57,355 bases of DNA from PFJX01 sp037442845. GTDB lineage: Bacteria; Pseudomonadota; Gammaproteobacteria; Burkholderiales; Thiobacillaceae. This document shows positions 46,280 to 54,174 of this stretch, one piece after another; positions within the stretch are counted from its first letter, which is position 1, and each line of letters opens with the position of its first letter. The stretch covers positions 1-57,355 of the forward strand of contig JBBIPL010000003.1 in assembly GCA_037442845.1 (NCBI GenBank), written 5' to 3'. The position numbers and the translations under genes were made by a program. The notes below the pieces were generated by a model. That model saw nothing but the letters and a program-made list of their open reading frames with translations. It was not told the DNA's origin and made no database searches.

Positions 46280-46486
46280 ATGCTTGGCATGGTCACCTGC
46301 GTGCACCTGCTCGGCCAGGAAGGCCGGCGCCTCGGCCGCAAGCGGGTGGCCGGCCTGATGGCCAGGATGGGCATCGAAGCCCTCTACCGCAAGCCCAACA
46401 CCAGCCGCAAGAAAGCGGGGGATCAGGTCTATCCCTACCTGCTGCACGACCTGACCATCCACTGGCGGGTTTATGGGGTTGTTTGA
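46280..46486 (+). mobile_element. IS3-family transposase OrfB fragment
   Basis: The frame contains EGRRLGRKRVAGLMARMGIE, then ALYRKPNTSRKKAGDQVYPYLL. This is the HTH_21 region of IS3-family OrfB just before the integrase catalytic domain. The DDE residues are absent, no terminal inverted repeats are seen and both ends are cut. It is a decayed insertion beside a split toxin. Confidence 0.75.
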
Positions 46487-46506
46487 GGTTGCTTGAGATT
46501 GTGCTT

Positions 46507-46591
46507 TGGTGCCCCGAGCCAGACTCGAACTGGCACGCCTTGCGGCGCGGGATTTTGAGTCCCGTGCGTCTACCGATTCCGCCATCGGGGC
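46507..46591 (-). tRNA. tRNA-Leu (anticodon CAA)
   Basis: The minus strand gives an 85-nt class II tRNA with encoded CCA, acceptor GCCCCGA/TCGGGGC, a long variable arm (GCCGCAAGGC) and anticodon loop CTCAAAA with CAA. Decayed toxin-antitoxin and IS sequence lies directly 3' of it, consistent with a former integration site. Confidence 0.95.
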
Positions 46592-46682
46592 AGTATGAGG
46601 ATGGCATGACTCCGCACGATGGCGGAGGCCGCGGATTATCGCCGAGGGCCATTGCAGCGGCAACGTATAATGCGCAGCCACC

Positions 46683-47732
46683 ATGAAGACCAGCGATTTC
46701 GACTACCACCTGCCGGACGAACTCATCGCCCGCCACCCCCTGCCGGAGCGTGGCGGCAGCCGGCTGCTGCACGTCGACGGCGGGTCGGGAACTCTCGCCG
46801 ACCGCCGCTTCGCGCAGCTGCCGGACCTGTTCCGACCCGGCGACCTGCTGGTGTTCAATGACACCCGCGTCATCAAGGCGCGGCTGCGCGGTGTCAAGGC
46901 GACGGGCGGGAAAGTCGAGGCCCTGGTGGAGCGGGTGCTGTCCGAGCACGAGGCCCTGGTCTTCATCCGCGCCAGCAAGCCGCCACGGCCCGGCATGGTG
47001 CTGCGTTTCGCCGATGCGGTGCAGGCCCTGGTCCTCGATCGGGTCGACGACATGCTGCGCCTGGCCTTCGATCCCGCGCGCAGCGTTCTGGAGTGGCTGG
47101 AGGCGTACGGCGAGGTGCCCCTGCCGCCCTATCTGGAGCGCCCGCCGGAAGCCGGCGACGACGCCCGTTACCAGACCGTGTATGCGCGCGAGCCGGGCGC
47201 GGTGGCGGCGCCTACCGCCGGCCTGCACTTCGACGACGCCATGTTGACGACCTTGAAGGAGCAAGGTGTGGACATCGCCTTCGTCACCCTGCACGTCGGC
47301 GCGGGCACCTTCCAGCCGGTGCGGGTGGAGGATGTGGTCGAGCACAGGATGCACACCGAGCGCTACGCCATCCCTCAGGTCACGGTGGACGCCATCGCCC
47401 GGGCGGGGCAAGCGGGCGGCCGCGTCTGCGCCGTCGGCACCACCAGCCTGCGCGCCCTGGAGGCGGCGGCGCGCGCCGGCCGGCTCGCGGCCGGAGAAGG
47501 CGAGACCGACCTGTTCATCACGCCGGGCTACCGCTTCCGGGTGGTGGAGCGCCTGCTCACCAACTTCCACCTGCCCCGCTCCACCCTGCTCATGCTGGTT
47601 TCCGCCTTCGGCGGCGTCGAGATGATGCGGCGCGCCTACGCCCACGCGGTGGCCGCGCGCTACCGGTTTTTCAGCTACGGCGACGCCATGCTCATCGAGC
47701 CGGCGCAAGGCGTGCTGGATAGCACAAAATAA
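46683..47732 (+). CDS. queA: S-adenosylmethionine:tRNA ribosyltransferase-isomerase QueA
   Basis: QueA converts preQ1 in tRNA to epoxyqueuosine using the ribosyl part of SAM. The 349-residue protein has DFDYHLPDELIARHPLPERG, LVFNDTRVIKARLRG, the central YQTVYAREPGAVAAPTAGLH and TLHVGAGTFQPVRVEDVVEH, and the C-terminal TNFHLPRSTLLMLVSAFGG. It belongs to the same pathway as tgt, queC and queE in this window. Confidence 0.98.
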   Translation: MKTSDFDYHLPDELIARHPLPERGGSRLLHVDGGSGTLADRRFAQLPDLFRPGDLLVFNDTRVIKARLRGVKATGGKVEALVERVLSEHEALVFIRASKPPRPGMVLRFADAVQALVLDRVDDMLRLAFDPARSVLEWLEAYGEVPLPPYLERPPEAGDDARYQTVYAREPGAVAAPTAGLHFDDAMLTTLKEQGVDIAFVTLHVGAGTFQPVRVEDVVEHRMHTERYAIPQVTVDAIARAGQAGGRVCAVGTTSLRALEAAARAGRLAAGEGETDLFITPGYRFRVVERLLTNFHLPRSTLLMLVSAFGGVEMMRRAYAHAVAARYRFFSYGDAMLIEPAQGVLDSTK

Positions 47733-47736
47733 TCAA

Positions 47737-47764
47737 TGATTTATCAAGCGGCCTCGGGTATAGT
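47737..47764 (+). promoter_or_regulatory. candidate promoter of rhlE
   Basis: TATAGT (47759-47764) with TGATTT 16 bp upstream lies just after queA. If used, it gives a leader of about 300 nt before rhlE. The -35 match is poor. Confidence 0.4.
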
Positions 47765-48070
47765 GCGGGCCAGTTGTGCAACGCAGTAGTCGGCTTTTCG
47801 GTCTCCTGGCCGATTTCCATAGCCCACGGGACTGTTTTCACAGCCCCATCGTCCCCGACCTCACCTGATTCCCTCACGGAACCCGTTTCCGTCGATTCGG
47901 CATCCCGGCACACGGTTGGCGCCGGTGTTTCGCGAGAATCGACGCGGCCGCAAGGGTTCGCCGCGGGCGTTTCTTATTTTGCGTCCGTTGAGCGGACGCG
48001 ATGGCCTGTTGTCCGGCGTTTTCATGTCTGCATGCGCGCCGGGACGGCCAGGTTTTGATAAAGGATTTGC
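47765..48070 (+). promoter_or_regulatory. long structured 5' leader of rhlE
   Basis: About 306 nt without a convincing gene precede rhlE. It contains a nested stem, CGTCGATTC/GAATCGACG (47890-47898 with 47936-47944) enclosing CCGGC/GCCGG (47905-47909 with 47921-47925), and further on GCGTCCG/CGGACGC around a TTGAG loop. AAAGGATTT precedes the start codon. Long structured leaders are typical of cold-inducible, self-regulated DEAD-box genes, but that role is inferred. Confidence 0.5.
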
Positions 48071-49663
48071 ATGAACTTCGCCGAACTGGGTCTGAACCCC
48101 ATCGTCTTGAAATGTCTGGAAACCACCGGCTATACCGAGCCGACCGGGGTACAGAGCCAGGCCGTTCCGGCCGCCCTGGAGGGCAAGGATCTGTTGGTCT
48201 CCAGCCACACCGGCAGCGGCAAGACCGCCGCCTTCCTGCTGCCCAGCCTGCACAAGCTGGCCGAGCCTTCGCAACTGCCGGGCAACGGTCCGCGCCTGCT
48301 GGTGCTGTGCCCCACCCGTGAACTGGCCCTGCAGGTGCAGAAGCAGGCCATGATCTACGGCGCCGGCCTGCGCAAGCTGCGCACCGTCTGCCTGGTCGGC
48401 GGCGCCCCCTTCGGGCCGCAGTTCCAGGCCCTGAAGGCGCATCCGGAGGTGATGATCGCCACCCCGGGCCGCCTCATCGACCACCTGGAACGCGGTCGCA
48501 TCGACTTCTCCCGCCTGGAGGTCCTGGTGCTGGACGAGGCCGACCGCATGCTCGACATGGGCTTCATCGAGGACATCGAGCACATCGTCGCGCGCACCCC
48601 GGAAAGCCGCCAGACCCTGCTGTTCTCCGCCACCCTGGATGGCATGGTGGGCAAGATCGCCGCGCAGATGACCAAGTCGCCCTTGCGCATCGAGGTGGCC
48701 ACCAGGGAGGAGCACAAGGCCAACATCGACCAGCGCCTGCTGTTCACCGACGACATCGGCCACAAGCACCGGCTGCTGGATTTCCTGCTGCGCGACGCGG
48801 GCGTCAACCAGGCGGTGGTGTTCACCGCCACCAAGGCCAGCGCCGAGGAGCTGTGCGAGACCCTGCTGGAGCAGGGCTTCACCGCCGCCGCGCTGCACGG
48901 CGACATGCCCCAGCACAAGCGCAACCGCACCCTGCAAAGGCTGCGCGACGGCCACACCCGCATCCTGGTGGCCACCGACGTGGCCGCCCGCGGCATCGAC
49001 GTGGCCGGCATCAGCCACGTCATCAACTTCGACGCGCCGCGCCAGGCCGAGGACTACGTGCACCGCATCGGCCGCACCGGCCGCGCCGGCCGCCTCGGCA
49101 TCGCCATCACCCTGGTGCATGGCAAGGAACGCCACCTGGTGCGCGAGATCGAGCGCTACATCGGCAAGCCCGTGCGCGTGGAAGTGGTGCCCGGCATGGA
49201 ACCCAAGCTGCGCCACGACAAGGATTTCGGCAAAGCCGGCGGCCGCAAGTTCGAGCGCAAGCCCGGCGCCAAGGCGTGGGCGGACAAGAAACCCTGGGGC
49301 GAGAAGAAGCCCTGGGGCGAGCGCAAGTGGGAAGATCGGCCCCGCGCCGAGCACCCGGCCCAGGCCGGCGAGCGTCCGCGCGCCGATGACCGTGCCGCGG
49401 GCGCCTGGGGCAAGCCGCACGGCCAGGCCGCCTGGCAAGGGGGCAAGCCGGAAGCGCGGCCGGCCCGGCCCGGCCACGCCTGGGAGCGTCCGCAGAAGAA
49501 CGGCAACACCTGGGGCAAACCCGAAACCCGCCGTGCCGACGTCCACGGCAACCGCGCCGACTACAAGCCGGAAGCCCGCCCCGCCGCCAAGCCGGACCAT
49601 GCCTGGAAGGCCGACGCGCGGCCCCAGGCCGGGGCCAAGTCGCGCGGTCGGCAAAGCTGGTAA
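48071..49663 (+). CDS. rhlE: DEAD-box RNA helicase RhlE-like
   Basis: The 530-residue helicase has the Q motif (PTGVQSQAVPAAL), Walker A in SSHTGSGKTAAF, motif II DEAD (LVLDEADRMLDMGF), SAT (LFSATLDGM), and C-terminal motifs VATDVAARGIDV and HRIGRTGRAGR. From about residue 375 a 155-residue basic tail of low complexity follows, with repeats such as KKPWGEKKPWGERKWEDRP, typical of RNA-binding tails of RhlE/DbpA relatives. Likely roles are ribosome assembly or mRNA decay in the cold. Confidence 0.93.
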   Translation: MNFAELGLNPIVLKCLETTGYTEPTGVQSQAVPAALEGKDLLVSSHTGSGKTAAFLLPSLHKLAEPSQLPGNGPRLLVLCPTRELALQVQKQAMIYGAGLRKLRTVCLVGGAPFGPQFQALKAHPEVMIATPGRLIDHLERGRIDFSRLEVLVLDEADRMLDMGFIEDIEHIVARTPESRQTLLFSATLDGMVGKIAAQMTKSPLRIEVATREEHKANIDQRLLFTDDIGHKHRLLDFLLRDAGVNQAVVFTATKASAEELCETLLEQGFTAAALHGDMPQHKRNRTLQRLRDGHTRILVATDVAARGIDVAGISHVINFDAPRQAEDYVHRIGRTGRAGRLGIAITLVHGKERHLVREIERYIGKPVRVEVVPGMEPKLRHDKDFGKAGGRKFERKPGAKAWADKKPWGEKKPWGERKWEDRPRAEHPAQAGERPRADDRAAGAWGKPHGQAAWQGGKPEARPARPGHAWERPQKNGNTWGKPETRRADVHGNRADYKPEARPAAKPDHAWKADARPQAGAKSRGRQSW

Positions 49664-49673
49664 AGCCGCGCGC

Positions 49674-49876
49674 TCAGGGCGCGCAGGTCCACTCGACGCG
49701 GTCGCCCGGCTTGCCGGCGAAGGCGCCGGCGTTGAGCTCCAGCACGAAGGCCACCGGGGCCGGCGGATGCTGCATGGGGCAGTCCCGCGGGCCGCAGGGC
49801 GTCAGGCCTTGCGCGCCGAGCACGCGGCGACGAGCAGAGCGAGCAGGGTTGGCGGCAGTACACTTGCCGCCTTCAT
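49674..49876 (-). pseudogene. frameshifted small lipoprotein
   Basis: A start at 49876 reads MKAASVLPPTLLALLVAACS, a clear lipoprotein signal (LVAAC), but stops after ARKA. In the +1 frame sequence continues as GLTPCGPRDCPMQHPPAPVA, FVLELNAGAFAGKPGDRVEW and TCAP before a stop at 49674. One base change in length would join them into a protein of about 68 residues. The C-terminal GDRVEW faintly recalls DUF192 proteins, whose core is missing. It is either a decayed gene or a sequencing indel. Confidence 0.5.
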
Positions 49877-49904
49877 TTTCAACTCCAGCTTGTAGCGCGA
49901 TTGC

Positions 49905-51011
49905 ATGCGATTCCAGGTTACCCACAGCAGCGGCCACGCCCGGCGCGGCACGCTGGAAACCGCCCACGGCGTCATCCAGACCCCGGTGTTCATGCCGGTG
50001 GGCACGGTCGGCACGGTGAAGGGGGTGACCCCCCACGAACTCGAAGACCTGGGCGCGCAAATCATCCTCGGCAACACCTTCCACCTCTGGCTGCGTCCGG
50101 GTCTGGAGGTCATCCAGGCGCACGGCGGCCTGCATCGCTTCATGGGCTGGCGAGGCCCCATTCTCACCGATTCCGGCGGCTTCCAGGTGTGGAGTCTCAC
50201 GCACCTGCGCAAGATCTCGGAAATGGGCGTGAAGTTCTCCTCGCCCCTGGACGGCCAGAAACTCATGCTTTCCCCCGAGAAGAGCATGCGGATCCAGCGG
50301 GTGCTGGACGCGGACATCGTCATGATCTTCGACGAATGCACGCCCTATCCGGCGGATTGGGAGACGGCGAGGCAGTCCATGGAACTGTCGTTGCGCTGGG
50401 CGGAGCGCTCCAAGGCGGCGCACGAGGGCAACCCCAATGCTTTGTTCGCCATCGTCCAGGGCGGCATGTACGAGGATCTGCGCGAGCGATCCCTGGAACG
50501 GCTCAGGGAGATCGGCTTCGACGGCTACGCCCTGGGCGGCCTCTCGGTGGGCGAACCCAAGGCGGACATGGTGCGCATCCTGGAACACATGGGCCACCGC
50601 CTGCCGGATGACAAACCGCGTTACCTGATGGGCGTGGGCACGCCGGAGGACATCGTCCACGCGGTGTCGAACGGCATCGACCTGTTCGACTGCGTCATGC
50701 CCACCCGCAATGCCCGCCACGGCCTGCTGTTCACCGGCTCCGGCGACATCCGCATCAAGAACGCCCGCTTCCGGCACGACACCGGCCCCATCGACCCGAC
50801 CTGCGACTGCTACACCTGCCGCCATTTCAGCCGGGCCTATCTGCACCACCTGCAACGCTCCGGCGAGATGCTGGGGGCGCGCCTGAACTCCATCCACAAC
50901 CTGCACTTCTACCAGGACTTCACCGCGCGCATGCGGGCCGCCCTGGAACGCGGCGAATTCGAGGCCTGGCGGCGGGAATTCCTTGCCGCCAGGCGGGGTG
51001 CGGACGCCTGA
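49905..51011 (+). CDS. tgt: queuine tRNA-ribosyltransferase Tgt
   Basis: Tgt exchanges G34 for preQ1 in GUN-anticodon tRNAs. The 368-residue protein has TPVFMPVGTVGTVKG, ILTDSGGFQVWSL with the catalytic-pocket Asp (Trp replaces the more usual Phe), AIVQGGMYEDLR, the nucleophile region GIDLFDCVMPTRNARHG and the zinc site CDCYTCRHFSRAYLHHL. The start is divergent from the lipoprotein remnant. Confidence 0.98.
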   Translation: MRFQVTHSSGHARRGTLETAHGVIQTPVFMPVGTVGTVKGVTPHELEDLGAQIILGNTFHLWLRPGLEVIQAHGGLHRFMGWRGPILTDSGGFQVWSLTHLRKISEMGVKFSSPLDGQKLMLSPEKSMRIQRVLDADIVMIFDECTPYPADWETARQSMELSLRWAERSKAAHEGNPNALFAIVQGGMYEDLRERSLERLREIGFDGYALGGLSVGEPKADMVRILEHMGHRLPDDKPRYLMGVGTPEDIVHAVSNGIDLFDCVMPTRNARHGLLFTGSGDIRIKNARFRHDTGPIDPTCDCYTCRHFSRAYLHHLQRSGEMLGARLNSIHNLHFYQDFTARMRAALERGEFEAWRREFLAARRGADA

Positions 51012-51030
51012 GGGAAGCCACGCCGGCGCC

Positions 51031-51618
51031 ATGATTGCCACCCTGCCGGACCTGCTCGGCGAAATCCGCGCCTGCCGCGTTTGCGAAGCGGAGCTGCCGC
51101 AGGGCGCGCGCCCCGTGCTCGTCGCCGATACGCGGGCACGCATCCTGGTGGCCGGCCAGGCGCCAGGAACCCGCGTGCACGCCAGCGGCATTCCCTGGGA
51201 CGACGCCAGCGGCAAGCGTCTGCGGGAGTGGTTGGGGTTGGAAGCGGAGGTGTTCTACGACCCGGCGAGGGTGGCCATCGTGCCCATGGGCTTCTGCTAC
51301 CCGGGAACCGGCAAGTCGGGCGACCTGCCGCCGCGCGCCGAGTGCCGGCGACTCTGGCACGACCGCGTCTTCGCCCTGCTGCCCGGGCTGCGCCTGCGCA
51401 TCGTCATCGGCCAGTACGCCCAGGCCTACCACCTGGCCGGGCGTACCCGGGCGAATCTCACGCAAACCGTCGCCGCCTGGCGCGAGTTTGCGCCCGCCCT
51501 GTATCCGCTGCCGCATCCCAGCCCGCGCAACCAGATGTGGCTGCGGCGGAACCCCTGGTTCGCCGAGGAACTGCTGCCGGATTTGCGCGCCGCGGTGCGG
51601 CGGGTATTGGCGGGCTGA
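51031..51618 (+). CDS. uracil-DNA glycosylase family protein
   Basis: The 195-residue protein resembles the Fe-S (family 4-like) UDG group. It has four cysteines (C15, C18, C89, C105) that could bind a cluster, GQAPGTRVHASGIPWDDASG as the active-site loop, VPMGFCYPGTGKSGDLPPR, and HPSPRN (162-167) as the second catalytic loop. The usual catalytic Asp/Asn after GQAPG is replaced by T-R, so the activity is uncertain. It starts 19 nt after tgt. Confidence 0.85.
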   Translation: MIATLPDLLGEIRACRVCEAELPQGARPVLVADTRARILVAGQAPGTRVHASGIPWDDASGKRLREWLGLEAEVFYDPARVAIVPMGFCYPGTGKSGDLPPRAECRRLWHDRVFALLPGLRLRIVIGQYAQAYHLAGRTRANLTQTVAAWREFAPALYPLPHPSPRNQMWLRRNPWFAEELLPDLRAAVRRVLAG

Positions 51619-51772
51619 AGCCCTACATCCTCTCCACCGCCCGCTTGCCGCCTTGGCGGCGCGCACTTTTTCCTCGGGGGACATGGGGACTCGGTAACGA
51701 GAGGGGTATGCAAACCGTTCGCGTCTCCCGCAATCGCGCCCTCCCGGCGCCGGGAAGTCACTTTCGGCCTGA

Positions 51773-51781
51773 TGGTAGAAT
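51773..51781 (+). promoter_or_regulatory. extended -10 promoter of yajC-secD-secF
   Basis: TGGTAGAAT gives a TGn extension to TAGAAT 33 nt before the yajC ATG. The -35 region is not conserved, which extended -10 promoters tolerate. The rest of the 196-nt gap holds a GCCGCC/GGCGGC hairpin after the UDG-like gene. Confidence 0.5.
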
Positions 51782-51814
51782 TCACCGATTTTTTTCACCA
51801 GGACCGTATCCGCC

Positions 51815-52132
51815 ATGTTGATTTCCCCCGCCTACGCCGCCCCGGCCGAGCAGCCGGATCCCTTGATCAGCTTTCTTCCCCTGATCGTTCTCTTCGTCCT
51901 CTTCTACTTCCTCATCATCCGGCCGCAGATGAAGCGGGCCAAGGATCAGCGCAAGATGCAGGAAGCCATCCAGAAGGGCGACGAGGTCATCACCGCCGGC
52001 GGCCAGCTCGGCAAGGTAATCAAGGTGACCGACCAGTACATCACCCTGGACATCGGCGGCGGCACCGAGAGCATCTTCCAGCGCGCCACCATCCAGACCG
52101 TGCTGCCCAAGGGCACCATCAAAGACCTGTGA
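51815..52132 (+). CDS. yajC: preprotein translocase subunit YajC
   Basis: YajC joins SecDF in the holotranslocon. The 105-residue protein has one N-terminal helix (PLISFLPLIVLFVLFYFLII, about 16-35) and the conserved RPQMKRAKDQRKMQEA and GDEVITAGGQLGKVIKV. The stop TGA at 52130-52132 is the first three bases of repeat element D (TGAGGCG). The protein ends KGTIKDL, a normal end for the family. Confidence 0.97.
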   Translation: MLISPAYAAPAEQPDPLISFLPLIVLFVLFYFLIIRPQMKRAKDQRKMQEAIQKGDEVITAGGQLGKVIKVTDQYITLDIGGGTESIFQRATIQTVLPKGTIKDL

Positions 52133-52206
52133 GGCGCGAGGCGTGAGGGGTGAGGCGTCACCCCTTGCGCATTTACGCCTCACGCCTCACGCCTCACGCC
52201 TCACGA
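52130..52206 (+). repeat. heptad-repeat palindrome D (TGAGGCG units)
   Basis: Left arm: TGAGGCG, CGAGGCG, TGAGGGG, TGAGGCG (52130-52157). Loop of 18 nt. Right arm: CGCCTCA four times (52176-52203). The arms pair over 28 bp with two mismatched positions, the cleanest copy in the window. It begins in the yajC stop codon and ends a few bases before the secD ATG at 52211. The unit is that of element C, 25 kb away. Confidence 0.97.
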
Positions 52207-52210
52207 AGCC

Positions 52211-54040
52211 ATGAACCGCTATCCCCTCTGGAAGTACCTCGTCATCGGCGTGGCCCTGCTCATCGCCTTTTTCTACACCCTGCCCAACTTCTTCGGCGAG
52301 GTGCCGGCGGTGCAGGTGACGCCGGTGCGCACCACGGAGAAGGTGGACGCGGTGCTCATGCAGCGGGTCGAGGCGGCCGTGAAGACCTCCGGTGTCGAGG
52401 CCCAGGGCATCAGCCTGGACGCGCGCGGAGTCAAGATCCGCTTCGCCGATACCGACACGCAGATCAAGGCCAAGGACGCCCTGCAACAGACCCTGGGCGC
52501 GGGCTACACGGTGGCCCTGAACCTTTTGCCGGCCTCGCCGCAGTGGCTCACGTCCATCGGCGCCCTGCCCATGAACCTGGGCCTGGATCTGCGCGGCGGC
52601 GTCTATTTCCTGTTGCAGGTGGACATGCCCAAGGCCCTGGACAAGGCGGCGGAACGCTATCAGGGCGACATCCGTACCCTGCTGCGCGAGAAGAAGGTGC
52701 GTTACGCCGGCATCGGCCGCGAGGGCCAGGCGGTGAGCATCCGTTTCCGCGACGCGGCGCAGCGCGACGAGGCGCGCAAGGCCATCGAGGGGGCCTTTGT
52801 GGAACTGCTGCTGGAGGAGACCCAGAGCGGCGAGGAATATCTGCTCGGCGCCACCCTCAACAAACAGGCGCAGATCAAGACCCAGGAAGACGCCCTCAAG
52901 CAAAACCTCACCATCCTGCGCAACCGGGTCAATGAACTCGGCGTGGCCGAGCCGGTGATCCAGCAGCAGGGCATCGACCGCGTCGTGGTGCAACTGCCCG
53001 GCGTGCAGGACACCGCCAAGGCCAAGGAGATTCTGGGCCGCACCGCCACCCTGGAAATCCGCATGGTGGACGAGGAGAAGATGCAGGACGCCGCCTTGGT
53101 GCAGGCCGCCCTGGCCGGCCAGGCGCCCTTCGGTACCGAGGTCTATCTGGAGCGCAACGGCGTTCCCGTATTGGTAAAGAAGACCGTGGTGCTGACCGGC
53201 GACTACATCACCGACGCACAACCTGGCTTCGACAACCAGACCAACCAGGCGGCCGTGCACATCAACCTGGACGGCCGCGGCGCGCGCGTGTTCAAGAACG
53301 TGACGCGCGAGAACGTCGGCAAGCGCATGGCCATCCTGCTCATCGAGAAGGGCAAGACGGAAGTGGTCACCGCGCCGGTGATCCGCGAGGAAATCGGCGG
53401 CGGCCGCGTGCAGATCACCGGCATGGATTCGCCGCAGGAGGCCAACGACGTCGCCCTGCTGCTGCGCGCCGGGGCGCTGGCGGCGCCGATGGAGATCGTC
53501 GAGGAGCGTACCGTGGGCCCCAGCCTGGGCGCCGACAACATCGAGCGCGGCGTCAATTCCACGCTCTACGGCTTCGCCGCCATCGCCCTGTTCATGGTGG
53601 TCTACTACCAGTTCTTCGGCTTGATCTCGGTGCTGGCCCTGGCCACCAACATGTTTCTGCTGGTGGCGCTGCTGTCCTTGCTGCAGGCCACCCTGACCCT
53701 GCCCGGCATCGCCGGCATCGCCCTCACCCTGGGCATGGCCATCGACGCCAACGTGATCATCGCCGAGCGCATCCGCGAGGAGCTGAAGAACGGCATGTCG
53801 CCGCAGGCGGCCATCGCCGCCGGCTACGAACGCGCCTGGGACACCATCCTGGACGCCAACATCACCACCCTGATCGCCGGCATCGCCCTGTTCTGGCTGG
53901 GTTCCGGCCCGGTGCGGGGCTTCGCCGTGGTGCTTTGCCTGGGCATCCTGACTTCCATGTTCAGCGCGGTGCTGGTCTCGCGCGCCATCACCAACCTCAC
54001 CTATGGGCAGGCCAAGCGCCTGACCAAGGTCTCCATCTGA
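52211..54040 (+). CDS. secD: protein translocase subunit SecD
   Basis: SecD with SecF uses the proton gradient to help preproteins leave SecYEG. The 609-residue protein has an N-terminal helix (about 7-27, YLVIGVALLIAFFYTL), a large periplasmic region containing the conserved LGLDLRGGVYFLLQVD, and five C-terminal helices with TLGMAIDANVIIAERIREEL. It precedes secF in the usual order. Confidence 0.98.
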   Translation: MNRYPLWKYLVIGVALLIAFFYTLPNFFGEVPAVQVTPVRTTEKVDAVLMQRVEAAVKTSGVEAQGISLDARGVKIRFADTDTQIKAKDALQQTLGAGYTVALNLLPASPQWLTSIGALPMNLGLDLRGGVYFLLQVDMPKALDKAAERYQGDIRTLLREKKVRYAGIGREGQAVSIRFRDAAQRDEARKAIEGAFVELLLEETQSGEEYLLGATLNKQAQIKTQEDALKQNLTILRNRVNELGVAEPVIQQQGIDRVVVQLPGVQDTAKAKEILGRTATLEIRMVDEEKMQDAALVQAALAGQAPFGTEVYLERNGVPVLVKKTVVLTGDYITDAQPGFDNQTNQAAVHINLDGRGARVFKNVTRENVGKRMAILLIEKGKTEVVTAPVIREEIGGGRVQITGMDSPQEANDVALLLRAGALAAPMEIVEERTVGPSLGADNIERGVNSTLYGFAAIALFMVVYYQFFGLISVLALATNMFLLVALLSLLQATLTLPGIAGIALTLGMAIDANVIIAERIREELKNGMSPQAAIAAGYERAWDTILDANITTLIAGIALFWLGSGPVRGFAVVLCLGILTSMFSAVLVSRAITNLTYGQAKRLTKVSI

Positions 54041-54086
54041 CGGCCTGGCTTTTCACACGATGCAAAACAAGAAAGCCAAGGCCGTC

Positions 54087-54129
54087 CCCCTCACCCCCAA
54101 CCCCTCTCGCCCCGCCAGCGGGCGAGGGG
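54087..54129 (+). repeat. heptad palindrome F (CCCCTCA-type units)
   Basis: Units CCCCTCA, CCCCCAA, CCCCTCT run in phase (54087-54107), followed by CGCCC and the complementary GGGCGAGGGG (54120-54129). The stem has a 2-nt bulge. It lies in the secD-secF gap and shares its units with element G in wrbA. Similar C-rich hairpins are frequent in proteobacterial genomes as REP-like elements. Confidence 0.88.
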
Positions 54130-54174
54130 AGCTTCGAGAGCCGCTGGCGCGGCTTCAAATTTAGGCGACGAATC

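Noticed and set aside
51685..51706. GGGGACT-CGGTAAC-GAGAGGG as another heptad element upstream of yajC
   Set aside because: It is three units at most with no complementary arm, and similarity to element E is short, so chance cannot be excluded.
52130..52206. Element D as an ordinary rho-independent terminator after yajC
   Set aside because: The stem is long but has no T tract and the next gene starts within a few bases. The 7-nt units continue through both arms, which terminators do not show.
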